In this document: in pieces, positions 20,850 through 31,592 of the stretch
Numbering within the stretch: the stretch's first letter is position 1
Layout: each line of letters begins with the position of its first letter
Origin: Holtermannia corniformis
Lineage: Eukaryota > Basidiomycota > Tremellomycetes > Holtermanniales
DNA length: 64,000 nt
Direction: 5' to 3'
NCBI GenBank assembly: GCA_001599935.1
Contig: BCIJ01000039.1
Coordinates: forward strand, 27,989 to 91,988
Notes under the pieces: generated by a model
What the model was told of the DNA's origin: nothing
The model's database searches: none
The model's input: the letters and a program-made list of their open reading frames with translations, nothing else
Made by a program: the position numbers and the translations under genes

Positions 20850-23628
20850 ATGAACCCTTCAAAACGTCCTCGTCCATCGCGCTCGCCGTCGCGTTCGGGC
20901 TCGCAGCAACCCTCGCCGCAAGATCCATCAACCGGGTCGACTGTCCGTCGGCGACAGTCTGATCCCGACGCAGAGCAGGAAGCCGTCTCGCCCACTTCAC
21001 CGGCCCCGCATGCTGGACCATCAGGCTGGCAGCCGCCATGGTCACAGTCGTCACACAGGCCACGATCGCGCGCGTCGATGGGGCCGGGCTCGTCGTTTGC
21101 AGGTTCACCCGCCAGCATGGAGGATATCCGTGAAGGATCCGTCGAAGGCTCGGAATCGATGGCCGCGCCATTGCTCGTCCGTGATACGAGCCAGCGTGCG
21201 CCGAGGAGCATGATGGCGTGTACCCGCTGTCGGAGGCAAAAGTCGGTCATGCGTGCTCGCAGTCGTGCGATGCTGATGGGAGCAGGATGAAGTGTGATGG
21301 GCCGACGCAGATCCCGTGCCGTGGTTGCCGACAAGCAAACCAGCCGTGCGTCTTTGAAGCCCGAGGCAGGCCGAAATCGATCGCGGCGATGCCCCAGCGC
21401 GCACCGCCATTCACCATCACGCCGTCCACAGCGGCTCGGCCGGAATCGAGTGGGACGGCCGCCGGCCCGTCGGTCTTGCTGCCTGCGCCCGTCATGTCGA
21501 GTCATCGCCTGGATCCGTATGCCCAAGTCAAACATGCTAGAGAACCAATGCCGCCCCCGCCGCAGGCTTCTTTTTCGAGTTTGACGTCTCCTTTGCACCC
21601 GGCGCCGTCACCATTGACGACACCGACGTCGAGTGTTAGCTATCCCCCGCCGGCTTCGTATAGCGCCTTTCAGCCTGCGCCGATCAGCTTGCCTTCGGTC
21701 TCGGCTCTCCCAAGACCATCGTCGCAGCGACCGGTCTCGCCTCCGGGATCCAGCCACGACAGCCGGCTGCGCCAAATTGAAAACACTGTGCGGAATCTCA
21801 CCGCCTTACCCCCGATCGTCACTTCCCTACAGGCCTCGCATGCGAATCTGCAAGCAATGCACGACGCTCTCGCAGGCACCGTCACAAAGATCCTTTCCGA
21901 CCGATCGCATCGGCGTCAAGACTCTATCGCGGTCGTTGGTTCGTCGCCCGAGAAACGGGCGCGGTCAGACCATCCGCACGCGATAGCCGACCATCTCTGG
22001 GAAGCGTTTCGAACCCGAGCGTGGCCGCTTGCGCCGTGGCTTGTTGGGCTGCGCGACGGGAGTGGTCTGGCAGGTTGGGTTGTGAGCTACGTTGGCGCGT
22101 GTGCGATGGGTGATTGGAGTCCTCAACGGCGGCGTGAAGCCGAAGAGCTGGCGAGTCGGGTACGCCGGTTCATTGGGCGGTTGATCAGCGAGGGCGTAGT
22201 GTGGACCAGAGAAGAACTCCGGGCTGCCACGGTCTTCTCGTGAGTGCCGGTGCGCATTGTGCAAGGCGGCTGACGGCGACAGGATGTGGGAAGGTGACGC
22301 TATGCTTGCGTGCGCAGTCATGGGCGTGGCTCGTACGCTCGACCTTCACCGGATCGGACCACGGCGCTCGCTTGACGACTGGCGCGAATGGGTCCACCTC
22401 GTCATCTTTGATCAGCTGTGAGTGAGCTTGATCAAGCAGGCAAGACTAACCGATCCAGCTCGAGTGTACCTGATTTCACCGCGCCGGTCAATCCATACCC
22501 CATTTCGACGCAGTGGCGAGAGCGCATCGCCGCGGCCCCCGCATCAGTCAACCCCGAGATACGAGATCGCGACGTCAAGCTGCTTGCGTGGACGGAATAT
22601 GGCGATATGCTGACCGAAGGTGAGTTTGTGTGATCTATCGGAGTGTACGCTGACCTGCTAGTCCACCACGCGCAATCATTCCCAGGGCATCTGTTGAGCC
22701 CCGTTGTCGAACAGGAGGAACTGTTGGACAAGCGCTCGCGCAGAGATAGTGTCGGTGCGCAGAGCGCGGGGAGTTTGATCGAAGAGTCGAGTGTGCGCGA
22801 GAGGGAGCGTGATCGCGAGAGGGCGCGCGCGACGTGGGTTGCTTGGCAGGCAAAGTGGGACGCGTGGGCGGCGACCTGGTTGCTTGGTGGAGGTGCGTCA
22901 AAGCCGGTGTAGTTCTTGTTGCTGACTGACTGTGCAGACCCGTGAGTTGGTTGTGTTGCGGATCCAGCACTGGCTGATTTTTACAGCATCTTGAATCTTC
23001 ACTTTCACTACGCCGTCCTCTTTACGTCGTCGCCATTGTTCTTGATGAGCGCGTCGGTCTGGTCAGACCTTGCGCAGATCAGCGAGGGCTACCAACAGCT
23101 TGAAAAAGCGCGCGATGCCGCTTTTGCCGTCGTGAAAGCCATCTGTTCGGTATGTGGCGTGAAGCTTGGGAAGGAATTTTGCTGACGCTTCCTAGCCCGA
23201 CATCGGCCGCAGCCTGCCCTAGTCAGTCGTGCATAGATTCGATCCCCTTTACTGACCGTAGCAGCTCGTACCACCTCTACCGCCCATACCTCGGACTGGC
23301 GCTGGCGCACATTATCGCCATGGCGGCCTGTCTGCCCCACTCGCCACTCGTCTCGCTCCCACACGTCCAGGGGATCATCCGCAGTGCGCAAGAGCACATT
23401 GCCGCCTATGTCCCTCTCGACCCCGCACTTGCCGTCCACACATCGCCAAGTCTCAAGCGCCGCGCGTCGGGCGTCAGCGTTGCCGCCGAATCGTCCCGTT
23501 CGGCCGCGAGCGCCACGACTGTCCTGGGCGAGATTGTCGAGACGGGCCAAGTCGTGGTCATTGGCAAGCGAGAGGTCGTTGGCCGCGAGCCAGGAAGGAC
23601 GCTGTGGCGTCGCCTGCTCGGCCGCTGA
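20850..23628 (+). CDS. Zn2Cys6 fungal transcription factor
   Basis: A Gal4-type zinc cluster is split by an intron: MACTRCRRQK, then MKCDGPTQIPCRGCRQANQ and PCVFEARGRPKS, giving six cysteines with the usual Cys-x2-Cys-x6-Cys opening. It lies about 135 residues from the start, after a Ser/Pro-rich region. A linker rich in Pro/Ser leads to a short coiled coil (RLRQIENTVRNLTALPPIV), then the middle homology region of fungal-specific factors (HPHAIADHLWEAFRTRAWPL, MWEGDAMLACAVMGVARTL, LDLHRIGPRRSLDDWREW, LLAWTEYGDML). A late region, HFHYAVLFTSSPLFLMSA and LALAHIIAMAACL, fits the C-terminal helical bundle. The start is the ATG at 20850; an in-frame TTG 30 bp upstream is not a start. About seven introns. 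Its targets cannot be told. Confidence 0.88.
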
Positions 23629-23857
23629 CGGCCCGTCGAACCCTACCTGCAACCTATTGTTCGTGTTATAAACCTTGCTTGCGTTTTCCCCACCCTAGAC
23701 TGAGTTTCTGCTTTTCGTCTTTGTCTCGCCAGCTGTATGGCCTTTGCATCGCATCATCTTTGCACGCAAGAATCTGTCGCTTTATAGTTGTATCATGCAT
23801 CGTCGTATACACGCCCTCTGTCGCCACGCGTTTGGCTGAGATGGGACGGCCATCGCG

Positions 23858-24915
23858 ATGATCGTCTTGGGATTTGGGAACAACGCGATGGGCGCGCTCG
23901 ATCCTGCTTTGGGTGCGCCGAGGGTGGTGTGGGAACCGTGTGAGCTAGTGAGCACTACAGAGATCCTCTGGGCGGGATGGGCCAGTGCACAGGGCGGTGA
24001 GTATATCGGTCAAGGTCGGGTCTGATCCAAGCAGTGTGCAATGGCGTACGCAACAGCTGGGGTACCGACCCTCTGCCTGTTACAGATGCCCAGGCAGTAG
24101 TCGGCTACGACGAGCAAGTCGGCTACAGATTAGCTGATGGTCGAGTGACCTCGGCGAACCGTGCGCAAGTCTGCTCGATCAAAGGATGGTCGGATCTTGT
24201 CGTGCTCGGGACCGGCAAGGTTTATGGTCTCCATGGTGAGTGTGCTACTCGGTCTGTAGGCCTCTACTCATCGGCGGAGACCAACAGCTGTATGGCTACG
24301 ATAGCTTTGAAGAGCTACTGGATGCCAAGGACCTGCCCGATAGCATCGATCTCGACATGCCGCTCGGGACCGAGATCACCATGGTCCCGGGCCCAGCCAA
24401 CCTCTTTATGACTACTCGACACGGTCTCTACGCGCTCGGCGACAATCGTGACCACCTCGTCAGCGACTCGAACGAGTCGTTGGTCGACGCCCCGACGCGG
24501 AATGAGCTCTTTGACGGTCAGAACGTTGGATCGGTCTCTGCCGGTGGCGGTCGCGCTGGCGTGCTCACGGATGGAGGCGGGGCGTATCTGTGGGGCAGGG
24601 GTATTGATGGTGTCGAGGTTGTGGAGCTGCAAGGGCGTGAGGATGATGAAGCCGATATCAAGTTGATCGGTGTCGGCTCGGACTTGGAGGTCGTGGTGAC
24701 GGAAAAGGATGAGGTTTGGGTACGGGGAGCGAGTGAGTCTGTGCTGGCTGCTTTGTGTGTGAGCTGACATTGCAGATCAATATGGCCAGCTCGGCCTAGG
24801 CAAGGAGACTGCGTTTGCAGAGGTCTTTACTCTGCTGTCGCTGCCTGTCCACGGTACCATTACCGATCTCAAAGTGACCCGCTGGTCGACTTATCTCACC
24901 CTCGATGCCATCTAA
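23858..24915 (+). CDS. RCC1-repeat protein (Ats1-like)
   Basis: The protein opens MIVLGFGNNAMGALDPA, the typical first blade of an RCC1 beta-propeller. Repeats follow as CSIKGWSDLVVLGTGKVYGL, GGDQQLYGYDSFEELL, FMTTRHGLYALGDNRDHL, GGGRAGVLTDGGGAYLWGRG, VVVTEKDEVWVRGANQYGQL and GLGKETAFAEVF, each ending in the G-x-N/G-x-x-G-Q/A-L type turn. It is short (about 290 residues), nearer to Ats1 or secretion-regulator-like family members than to nuclear RCC1 with seven full blades. Three to four introns interrupt it. It ends at TAA 24913-24915, only 14 bp from the stop of the convergent riboside kinase gene. Confidence 0.8.
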
Positions 24916-24929
24916 GTCTACATCAAAGT

Positions 24930-25871
24930 CTACAACGTCTCTGCGTACTCCCATAAGCGCTCCAGCGTGCGCTCAAACGCCCTCGTCATCTCGGCTACGC
25001 CATCTAGAGGCTCAAGCACCAGCAGTCGCTTGGGCGGCTCGGTCCATTCGGCACGGACAGCACCGGCTTCCACATCACTGCCTTGGAAGACGTCGGCGTG
25101 CGCAATACGGTATGCGGGATATACGACTTGCTCGAAATAGCGCGGCGGATCGGTACATGTCGAGCCGTCTGCTGCGCTGTGAGCGATCAGGGAGAGGGTG
25201 AGCGTATGCATACCTTGGGTGACGTATACCTGTCGCTCCTCTCGTCGAAACTTGAGGACGTCGTGCGGTACGCGAAGGAATATCCGTACGTCGAACAAGG
25301 CCTCGCTAGGCTGCAGGTGTCAGTTGACGCCAGCTACGGACACTGCACCGACCGAGTCCCAGTACAATACAAAACCGTCGACAAAGCACCAGACGATCTC
25401 ACGCTCCCTTTGGTCCAACTCTGCAAAGCGAGCTTTCCAACGGTCGAGTACATGTAGATCCACGTCGACTTCGGTCTGTACGTTGAGGTGGTCGTGCGAG
25501 CTGTGACGGTCCGGCAGCTTGCCCGTCTGTTTGACGTGCTGCAAGGTCGAGCGAAACTCTGGCCAGACGACACAAGTCGGAGGGTCGTCCCAGTCTCTGA
25601 GCTCTGGGTTGCACTTTGCGAACGGGAGCTCGCTTTCCGGCTTTCGACGCGATCAGCTGGAGCGACGGACGACGGGGTTCGACTGACCGGCGCAAAGTCG
25701 TCTTGGTGGATAATGAAGCTGTTGGGTAGCGTCTTGCGGAGATGCTTTGCCAGCAGCGTCTTGCCTGAGCAGCTTGCGCCGCTGTGGTCGAGTCAGCAGC
25801 CAACACATCGCGTCCTTGACGACTGACCCGATTGCCACCAAGACGACGTTGAGCTGCTTGCTCGCCGTCAT
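24930..25871 (-). CDS. NRK1: Nicotinamide riboside kinase
   Basis: This kinase phosphorylates nicotinamide riboside to NMN in NAD salvage. After MTASKQLNVVLVAIG, the first intron joins to GGASCSGKTLLAKHLRK, a complete P-loop, followed by LPNSFIIHQDDFAP. The next exon carries PELRDWDDPPTCVVWPEFR, the substrate-side DWD-x-P segment. Later come EREIVWCFVDGFVLYW and REERQVYVTQ, then the diagnostic DPPRYFEQVVYPAYRIAHAD, and finally LVLEPLDGVAEMTRAFERTL. The start is the ATG complementary to 25869-25871 and the stop is complementary to 24930-24932. Four introns. Length, about 250 residues, matches fungal Nrk1. Confidence 0.9.
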
Positions 25872-26050
25872 TGCGCCCGAGTCGGCTGTCTTGTATGAGC
25901 TTGAGCAGCAGAGTAAGATGAGAGCAACGTATGCAAGATGTACCCTACATCGCCTACACCATGGCGTATATAGCAACCCCAGATAGTCCATGCAGTCCAA
26001 CTCGACAACCACAGCGTATACTCCAAGTCGCCAAGTGACAGCGTGCGATC
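25872..26050. promoter_or_regulatory. Short bidirectional promoter between NRK1 and CUL3
   Basis: Only 179 bp separate the two divergent start codons, so both promoters must share this interval. I see no clear TATA box. Confidence 0.5.
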
Positions 26051-29016
26051 ATGTCCATGTCCATGGGGCCGTCCAAGCGAGGCCGGGCAAAGATTGTACG
26101 TGTCTCGCCATCGCATCCAGCAGCTGACACGGATCAGCGTCCGCCGCCAAAGAAGGTCAGCTCGCATTGCTCCTCATCCGTCTCTTGCTAAAGCCCTCAG
26201 CTCGGGCCAGACACGTCCATCACAGATACATGGGACAAGCTCGCCCATGCCATCCGCGAGATCCAAAACCACAATGCGTCAAAGCTCTCATTCGAGGTCT
26301 ACTACCGGTACGCGTACAACATGGTGCTCTTCAAACGTGCGTAGCGTCTGCACGGGCGATGCTGATGTGGCAGATGGCGAACTGCTGTACAATGGCGTCA
26401 AAAAGCTGATCGCAGAGCACTTGAGCCGGCTCGCAGAGCAAAAGATTGTCCCGACATTCCCGAGGAGCAACGTGTCGTTGGGCGCTGGCAAGCTGGGAGG
26501 TGGCGCCGAGGCCGTCGAGCGCGGCGTCGAAGGCGATCGCTTTCTCAAGGCTCTCAAGAGTGTCTGGGAAGATCATACCGGCAGTATGCGCAAGCTGCGA
26601 GACGTTCTGCGGTATATGGTAAGTGACACGGTGGCGGACAACCCTGACACCCGCAGGACAAGGTCTATACGGCTTCAACAGGCGTCGCCGCCACGTACGA
26701 TCTCGGGTTGCACCTCTTCCTCACCGACATTATCCGATCCAAGACCGAGCCGATCCACACCCACCTGCTGTCCACTCTGCTGTCCCAAGTCCAGCTCGAG
26801 CGCGATGGCGAGACGATCAACCGCTCGACTGTGCGCGAATGCGTCGACGTGCTGCTGAGGTTGACGCCCGGCAACATTGAAGGCGGTTGCAACGTGTATC
26901 AAGAGGATTTCGAGCCCGTCTTCCTCAAGCGCAGTGAAGAGTTTTACCGTCTCGAAGCCGAGCTGCTGCTCGAAAGCTGCGATGCGTCCGTCTACCTGCG
27001 AAAGGTGGGTTCAACCAGCTTGAGCGGCATTGACATTGCTAGGTCCAAATCCGGCTACAAGAAGAGGCCGAGCGCACCGTCAACTACCTCGCGACTTTCA
27101 CTTCGAAGCCATTGCAAGACATCCTGGTCCAACATCTCCTCACCGCCCATCTGAGCGCCATCCTGGAGATGCCTGGGTCCGGTCTCGTCGTCATGCTCGA
27201 CAATGACCAGATTGGCGACCTTCACCGGCTCTACACGCTGTTTAGCAAGGTGCCCGACGGTGCAGGTCTCGATGCGCTCAAAACGGGTCTGCGCGAGACC
27301 ATCGCCGAGCGCGGCAAGTCGATCAATCAGGGTATTGGAGGGAGCGGGGTTGGTGATCAGGCCGTGGCGGGCATGGACCTCGACGAGCCGGCCGATCCAA
27401 AGGGGAAAGGCAAGGCGAAGCCGAAGGAGGCGCCGGCAGGATCACTGGCTCTCAACTCGGCGCTGCGTTGGGTGCAAGAGGTTCTAGATCTCAAAGACAA
27501 GTTTGACGCCGTCCTGCATGAGGCGTTTGAAGATGACAAGGGCGTGCAGACGGCCATCAACGAGGTGAGTGTATAGCACCACAGCACTTGACTGATCACG
27601 TAGGCGTTCCAATCTTTCATCCACGCCAACCGCAAGGCACCCGAGTTCATCTCGCTCTACCTCGACGACAACCTCAAAAAGGGCGCCAAGAACGTGAGCA
27701 TCCCGTCGTGTCAAAGAGACACTGCTGACGAGGGCAGAAAACCGAGGACGAGATCGACGTCGCGCTTGAAAAGACAATCATCCTGTTTCGGTTCCTGTCT
27801 GACAAGGACGTGTTTGAACGCTACTACAAGAACCACCTCGCGCGGCGGTTGCTTCATGGCCGCAGTGTATCGGACGACGCTGAACGCGGCATGGTCGCCA
27901 AGCTCAAGATTGAAATGTATGTTCAACGACGCCTTGCGGCTGAGACTGACGACGCAGGGGCTTTCAATTCACGCAAAAGCTCGAGGGCATGTTCAACGAC
28001 ATGCGCATCTCGGCAGAATCGGCACAGCCGTTCCGCGATCATCAAAGTCGTTCGGCGGTGCGTTCAGCATAGCTTCTGGAGCTAGAGCTCACGTGCACAG
28101 CCGCTACCATTCGAACTCGCCGTCACCGTGCTCACGGCATCCTACTGGCCGCCACAGGTCGTCGCGCCAACAGCATGCACCTTTAGTGGTCCATTGGCGA
28201 AAGGGCTTGAGACCTTTCACAAGTTCTACGACAGCCGACACTCGGGTCGTCGCCTGACCTGGCAGTCGAACCTTGGTACGGCCGACGTTAAAGTGCGCTT
28301 CAAGGCGCGCGCGCACGATCTCAACCTCTCGACGCAAGCGTTGGCCGTGCTTCTGCTGTTTGAGGACGTCCGGGGTGATGAGGTCTTGTCGTATAAGGTG
28401 GGTTGGCATGATGACGGCAACGCTGACTTGTCAGGATCTGCGCGCCGCAACCGACCTGCCCGACGGCGACCTGCAACGCACCTTGCAATCGCTCGCTTGC
28501 GGTAAGTACCGCGTGCTCACGAAAACCCCGAAATCGCGCGATGTGAATGCAAACGATACGTTTGCGTTCAACGACGCCTTTACGTGCCCACTGGCGAGGA
28601 TCAAGATTGCCCAGGTCGTGAGCAAGGTCGAGACGCCAAAGGAGCGGAGCGAGACACAAGAGATGGTCGATGAGGAGCGCAAGCACCAGGTTGAGGTCGG
28701 TTACTTTTGTCTGCGTGCAAGGCGCTGACCTGCCCAGGCCTGCATCGTCCGCATCATGAAGGACCGCAAGACCATGCCGCACAACGACCTCGTGTCCGAG
28801 GTCGCGCATCAGCTCTCCTCGCGCTTTGCGCCGTCCGTGCCGATGATCAAGAAGCGCATCGAAGGGCTGATTGATGTGAGTTTCGTGCTTGCTCGTTGCG
28901 GTAGTTGACGCTGCCCAGCGCGAGTACTTGGAACGCGGATCAGAGATTAACACGTATCGCTACCTGGTATGTCGGGCCTGTGCGGCCACGATCCAAGCTG
29001 ACATGGGTAGGCCTGA
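26051..29016 (+). CDS. CUL3: Cullin-3, scaffold of BTB-dependent ubiquitin ligases
   Basis: Cullin-3 links BTB substrate adaptors to the RING protein Rbx1. The start is [15 protein letters not shown] at 26051. The N-terminal repeats include [20 protein letters not shown], then [34 protein letters not shown], and [20 protein letters not shown]. The cullin homology region begins [20 protein letters not shown] and continues with [25 protein letters not shown] and [20 protein letters not shown]. The winged-helix end carries the neddylation segment [19 protein letters not shown] and [17 protein letters not shown] final intron joins NTYRYL to a last exon supplying only an alanine codon and TGA, giving the canonical YRYLA end. 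An unusually long insertion of Gly/Lys/Pro-rich sequence ([16 protein letters not shown]) lies mid-protein. About eleven introns. Confidence 0.93.
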
Positions 29017-29595
29017 GACTGTTTGCATTCACACATCCTCATTTGTAGCGCCTGCTGTAACGCCCACTATGCATCGCATCATGATTGTACACCGCGATCA
29101 GAGATCTCACGCGCCAAGCACAGTCGGATCGGAGATGGTGATTACTGTTGCATGACGATCGGCTAACTACAGGGCGCATCTAGAGTTGTGCTGTCAGTCA
29201 GGATGTAAAACAAAAGCTCACGTGACGATTGGCGACGGCTGGATGCTGGGCGATGCGAGCAAGGCAGGTATTACATTCAAGACATCGTGACGCTAGGCGG
29301 CATGTGCTCGAGAGAGAGGATGAATGAGTGATGTAAGAGTACTCCCAAGCTAACAGCGTCTGTGACAATGAAATAAGGAGACAGGCGAAGATGCCAAGGG
29401 AATGTATCGCGCAGCGGTACCAAACATGACGATGGGGAGGAGAGTGAAAGTAAAGGAAGAGCGGGTAGAGGAGGGCTTGGGAAGTGGTGTACAACATGCT
29501 GCAGCTCAAGAAGAACAAGAACTGACGGAGAGTGGGTGAAACGAGAATATTAAGGAACACTTGCGTTGAAACCTTGGCGATTTAGTACTCGCTTG
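29017..29595. other. 3' flanks of CUL3 and of a small minus-strand gene; no other gene seen
   Basis: About 580 bp. A hydrophobic minus-strand frame (29198-29560) lies directly downstream of the stop of the small gene at 29596 and has no recognisable family; I take it as untranslated sequence. Confidence 0.35.
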
Positions 29596-29899
29596 TCAGT
29601 TGAGGAAGACCCACAGCGCTTGGAGGTACTCGGAACAAGTCTCGAGGGCAATGTAGGGCGGGATCGATGCCAAAGGACGGTCGTCGGCGTCATAGCGGGC
29701 GCAGAACGCTTTTACATGGGGGCTCTGTAATGCACTAGGCCACGTGCGGAGGTCTTTTAAGCGGCTCAAATCAGCATGCCTATGCGCAGTTTCGGGGGGG
29801 AGCCTACCCTACCCCTTTTTGGTTAGACACTTGCCTATTCCGCGCCCGCGCGATACGGCGGCGACGTACTACATAGTTGCAATGGGCTGGTACGATCAT
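29596..29899 (-). CDS. Small hypothetical protein (about 80 aa, one intron)
   Basis: An ATG complementary to 29897-29899 opens MIVPAHCNYV, followed by an intron that begins gtacgtcg and ends ctaaccaaaaaggggtag. The second exon reads GRLPPETAHRHADLSRLKDL, RTWPSALQSPHVKAFCARYD, ADDRPLASIPPYIALETC, then SEYLQALWVFLN and a stop. Codon use and the run of charged and aromatic residues look coding, and the intron signals are strong. The YIALETCSEYLQALWVF end could form an amphipathic helix. I recognise no family. An upstream exon in the Pro/Ser/Lys-rich open frame at 29900-30228 is possible. Confidence 0.5.
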
Positions 29900-30343
29900 C
29901 GATCACAGCCTTGGTCGAGAGCCGAGTGAGCCCAATGGCGGCTCGCTTCCGTTCCAGATACCTGTCTTGCGATGCTCTGCGATGCTCTGCGAGCTGGAGC
30001 AGTCTTGAGCGGCTGCACTTTCGCGCCAACGGTCTTGGGCTGGCTGCAAGGGATAGGGATGGATCGGGACTTGTTGCAGGCTGCCGAAGGCGAAGAACGA
30101 GTTACTGGTTGACTGTCTGGCGTGGTAGCCGTCACGTCGGCCAGCAGTCGAGCACGATGAACATGGACATGTGAATGATCTGGTGGTGGTTGTCGGAAGT
30201 GAGCTGACGCGTGAAGCTGGTGGTACATTGCTGCGCGCGTCGGGTCAAACGTCGCGTCACACCAGCTCCACTCGATAGCTCAAGCTCGCGACAGCTGCCA
30301 GACTCAGCCTCGCTACCTCGGACCACTCGTTTTCACCTCTCAT
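29900..30343. promoter_or_regulatory. Region between two divergent hypothetical genes
   Basis: About 440 bp between the small minus-strand gene and the plus-strand gene at 30344. It should hold both promoters, unless the minus-strand gene extends into it. Confidence 0.3.
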
Positions 30344-31068
30344 CATGCCCGTACAGTCTCTCAAGGGCATCTACGATCAGTCCCACATCGACAAGCTCAA
30401 GCTTGGGGTCGACCTCAACCTCGCACTCCCGCCTGACCAGCAGGAGCCTTGCCCGCCCGTCTGGACTGGGCAGCAGCCGCGTATGTATGGAGCGCCGTGA
30501 TGGACTGTAGGCTAACACCTCCAGCCCCGGCACAGTATGCGCTCGACGTCGTCGCGTATATCATCAAGTATCTTCGTTTCCCCCCCACACGCGACCGCTG
30601 CCCTCAGCTGCCCATGATTGTCGCATCGCTCCAGCACAAATTCAACATCTGGACTGAGATCGAGAGGGATGCTATCCGTGAGACGCGCTTGAAGTCGATA
30701 CCCGAGGAGGAGCGGGTGCTCGAGCTGGGGTTTGGTCTCAAGCCCAACGCACCACCCAACATGATCGTGAGTCCCAACGTCAAGTCGGCGTCATCACCGG
30801 TTAGTACAGCCCTCGCCTGCACGCATCGCTGACACCCTGTCACAGCCCGCGTGCCCGTACGCGTCGCTTCTTGAAATTCAGGACGCTTGGTTGGTTCCTC
30901 TGGCCAGGACCAATGTAAGTTGACAACAGCTTACGGTGTCTGACCCCACAGCCAAGTATCCTGCAGTACCGCGTCCCAAGCACGAGCGCAAACGCGAAAG
31001 AGGACAACTTGATGCTCGAGCGGGACGCACAACGGATCAACGAGCTACTGAACAAACCTATGATCTAG
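30344..31068 (+). CDS. Hypothetical protein (about 165 aa)
   Basis: From MPVQSLKGIYDQSHIDKLKL the protein runs through LALPPDQQEPCPPVWTGQQP. An intron at about 30481-30523 joins to PPAQYALDVVAYIIKYLRFP, PMIVASLQHKFNIWTEIERD and PEEERVLELGFGLKPNAPPN. Two further introns lead to PACPYASLLEIQDAWLVPLA, ILQYRVPSTSANAKEDN and the end ERDAQRINELLNKPMI at TAG 31066-31068. All joins keep frame with normal borders, so a real gene is likely. There is no signal peptide and no clear membrane helix. Repeated LxxL helices and many charged residues suggest a soluble, helical protein. I do not recognise the family. Confidence 0.65.
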
Positions 31069-31592
31069 CGATTGCTTTTCGTGGTGTTGATGACATGTAC
31101 CATTCCATACTCGAGCCTTTTGCAGAGCAGCTCGCTAATCGGACAACCCGGGAGTAGCAAGTCTATCGTGCGGCCGATCCGTGGCGTTCTCGTGTCTGTG
31201 TTTGAGTTCCCGCCATCCCACCCGTGCGCGAGAGTGAATACATCGAGCACCCGCTCCTAGAGGCCATCCGGATGTACCGGTGTAGGCGACTCTGTAGGAG
31301 CACAAACTAGGTACAACAAGACGGGGTACAAGGAGGAATAGAAGGGGACGGTGGCGGGAAAGACGTTTTTGGCCACTCTGAAGAGGGCACAGAAACAGGG
31401 ATGTGAACAGGACGGGGAAAGAGAGAGAGCCAAGCCAAGAGGGCGGCGCAGCAGCTCGGCGTTATCTCGAAACGCCGGCATTAACCCCCTTCGTCCCCGA
31501 ACCAGCTTCTTGGGCAGCGCGCGCGACCTTGCGTCTTATGGACCATCCCGTCCGCATTACATACCTCCTAGCACCCGCTCCGCAGTCCGAAC
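31069..31592. other. No recognised gene
   Basis: About 520 bp between two plus-strand hypothetical genes. Purine-rich around 31340-31450 on the plus strand. Presumably a 3' flank and a promoter. Confidence 0.35.

Noticed and set aside
29198..29560. Minus-strand hydrophobic 120-residue frame
   Set aside because: Lies directly 3' of the small gene on the same strand, has no clear start context and no recognised family.
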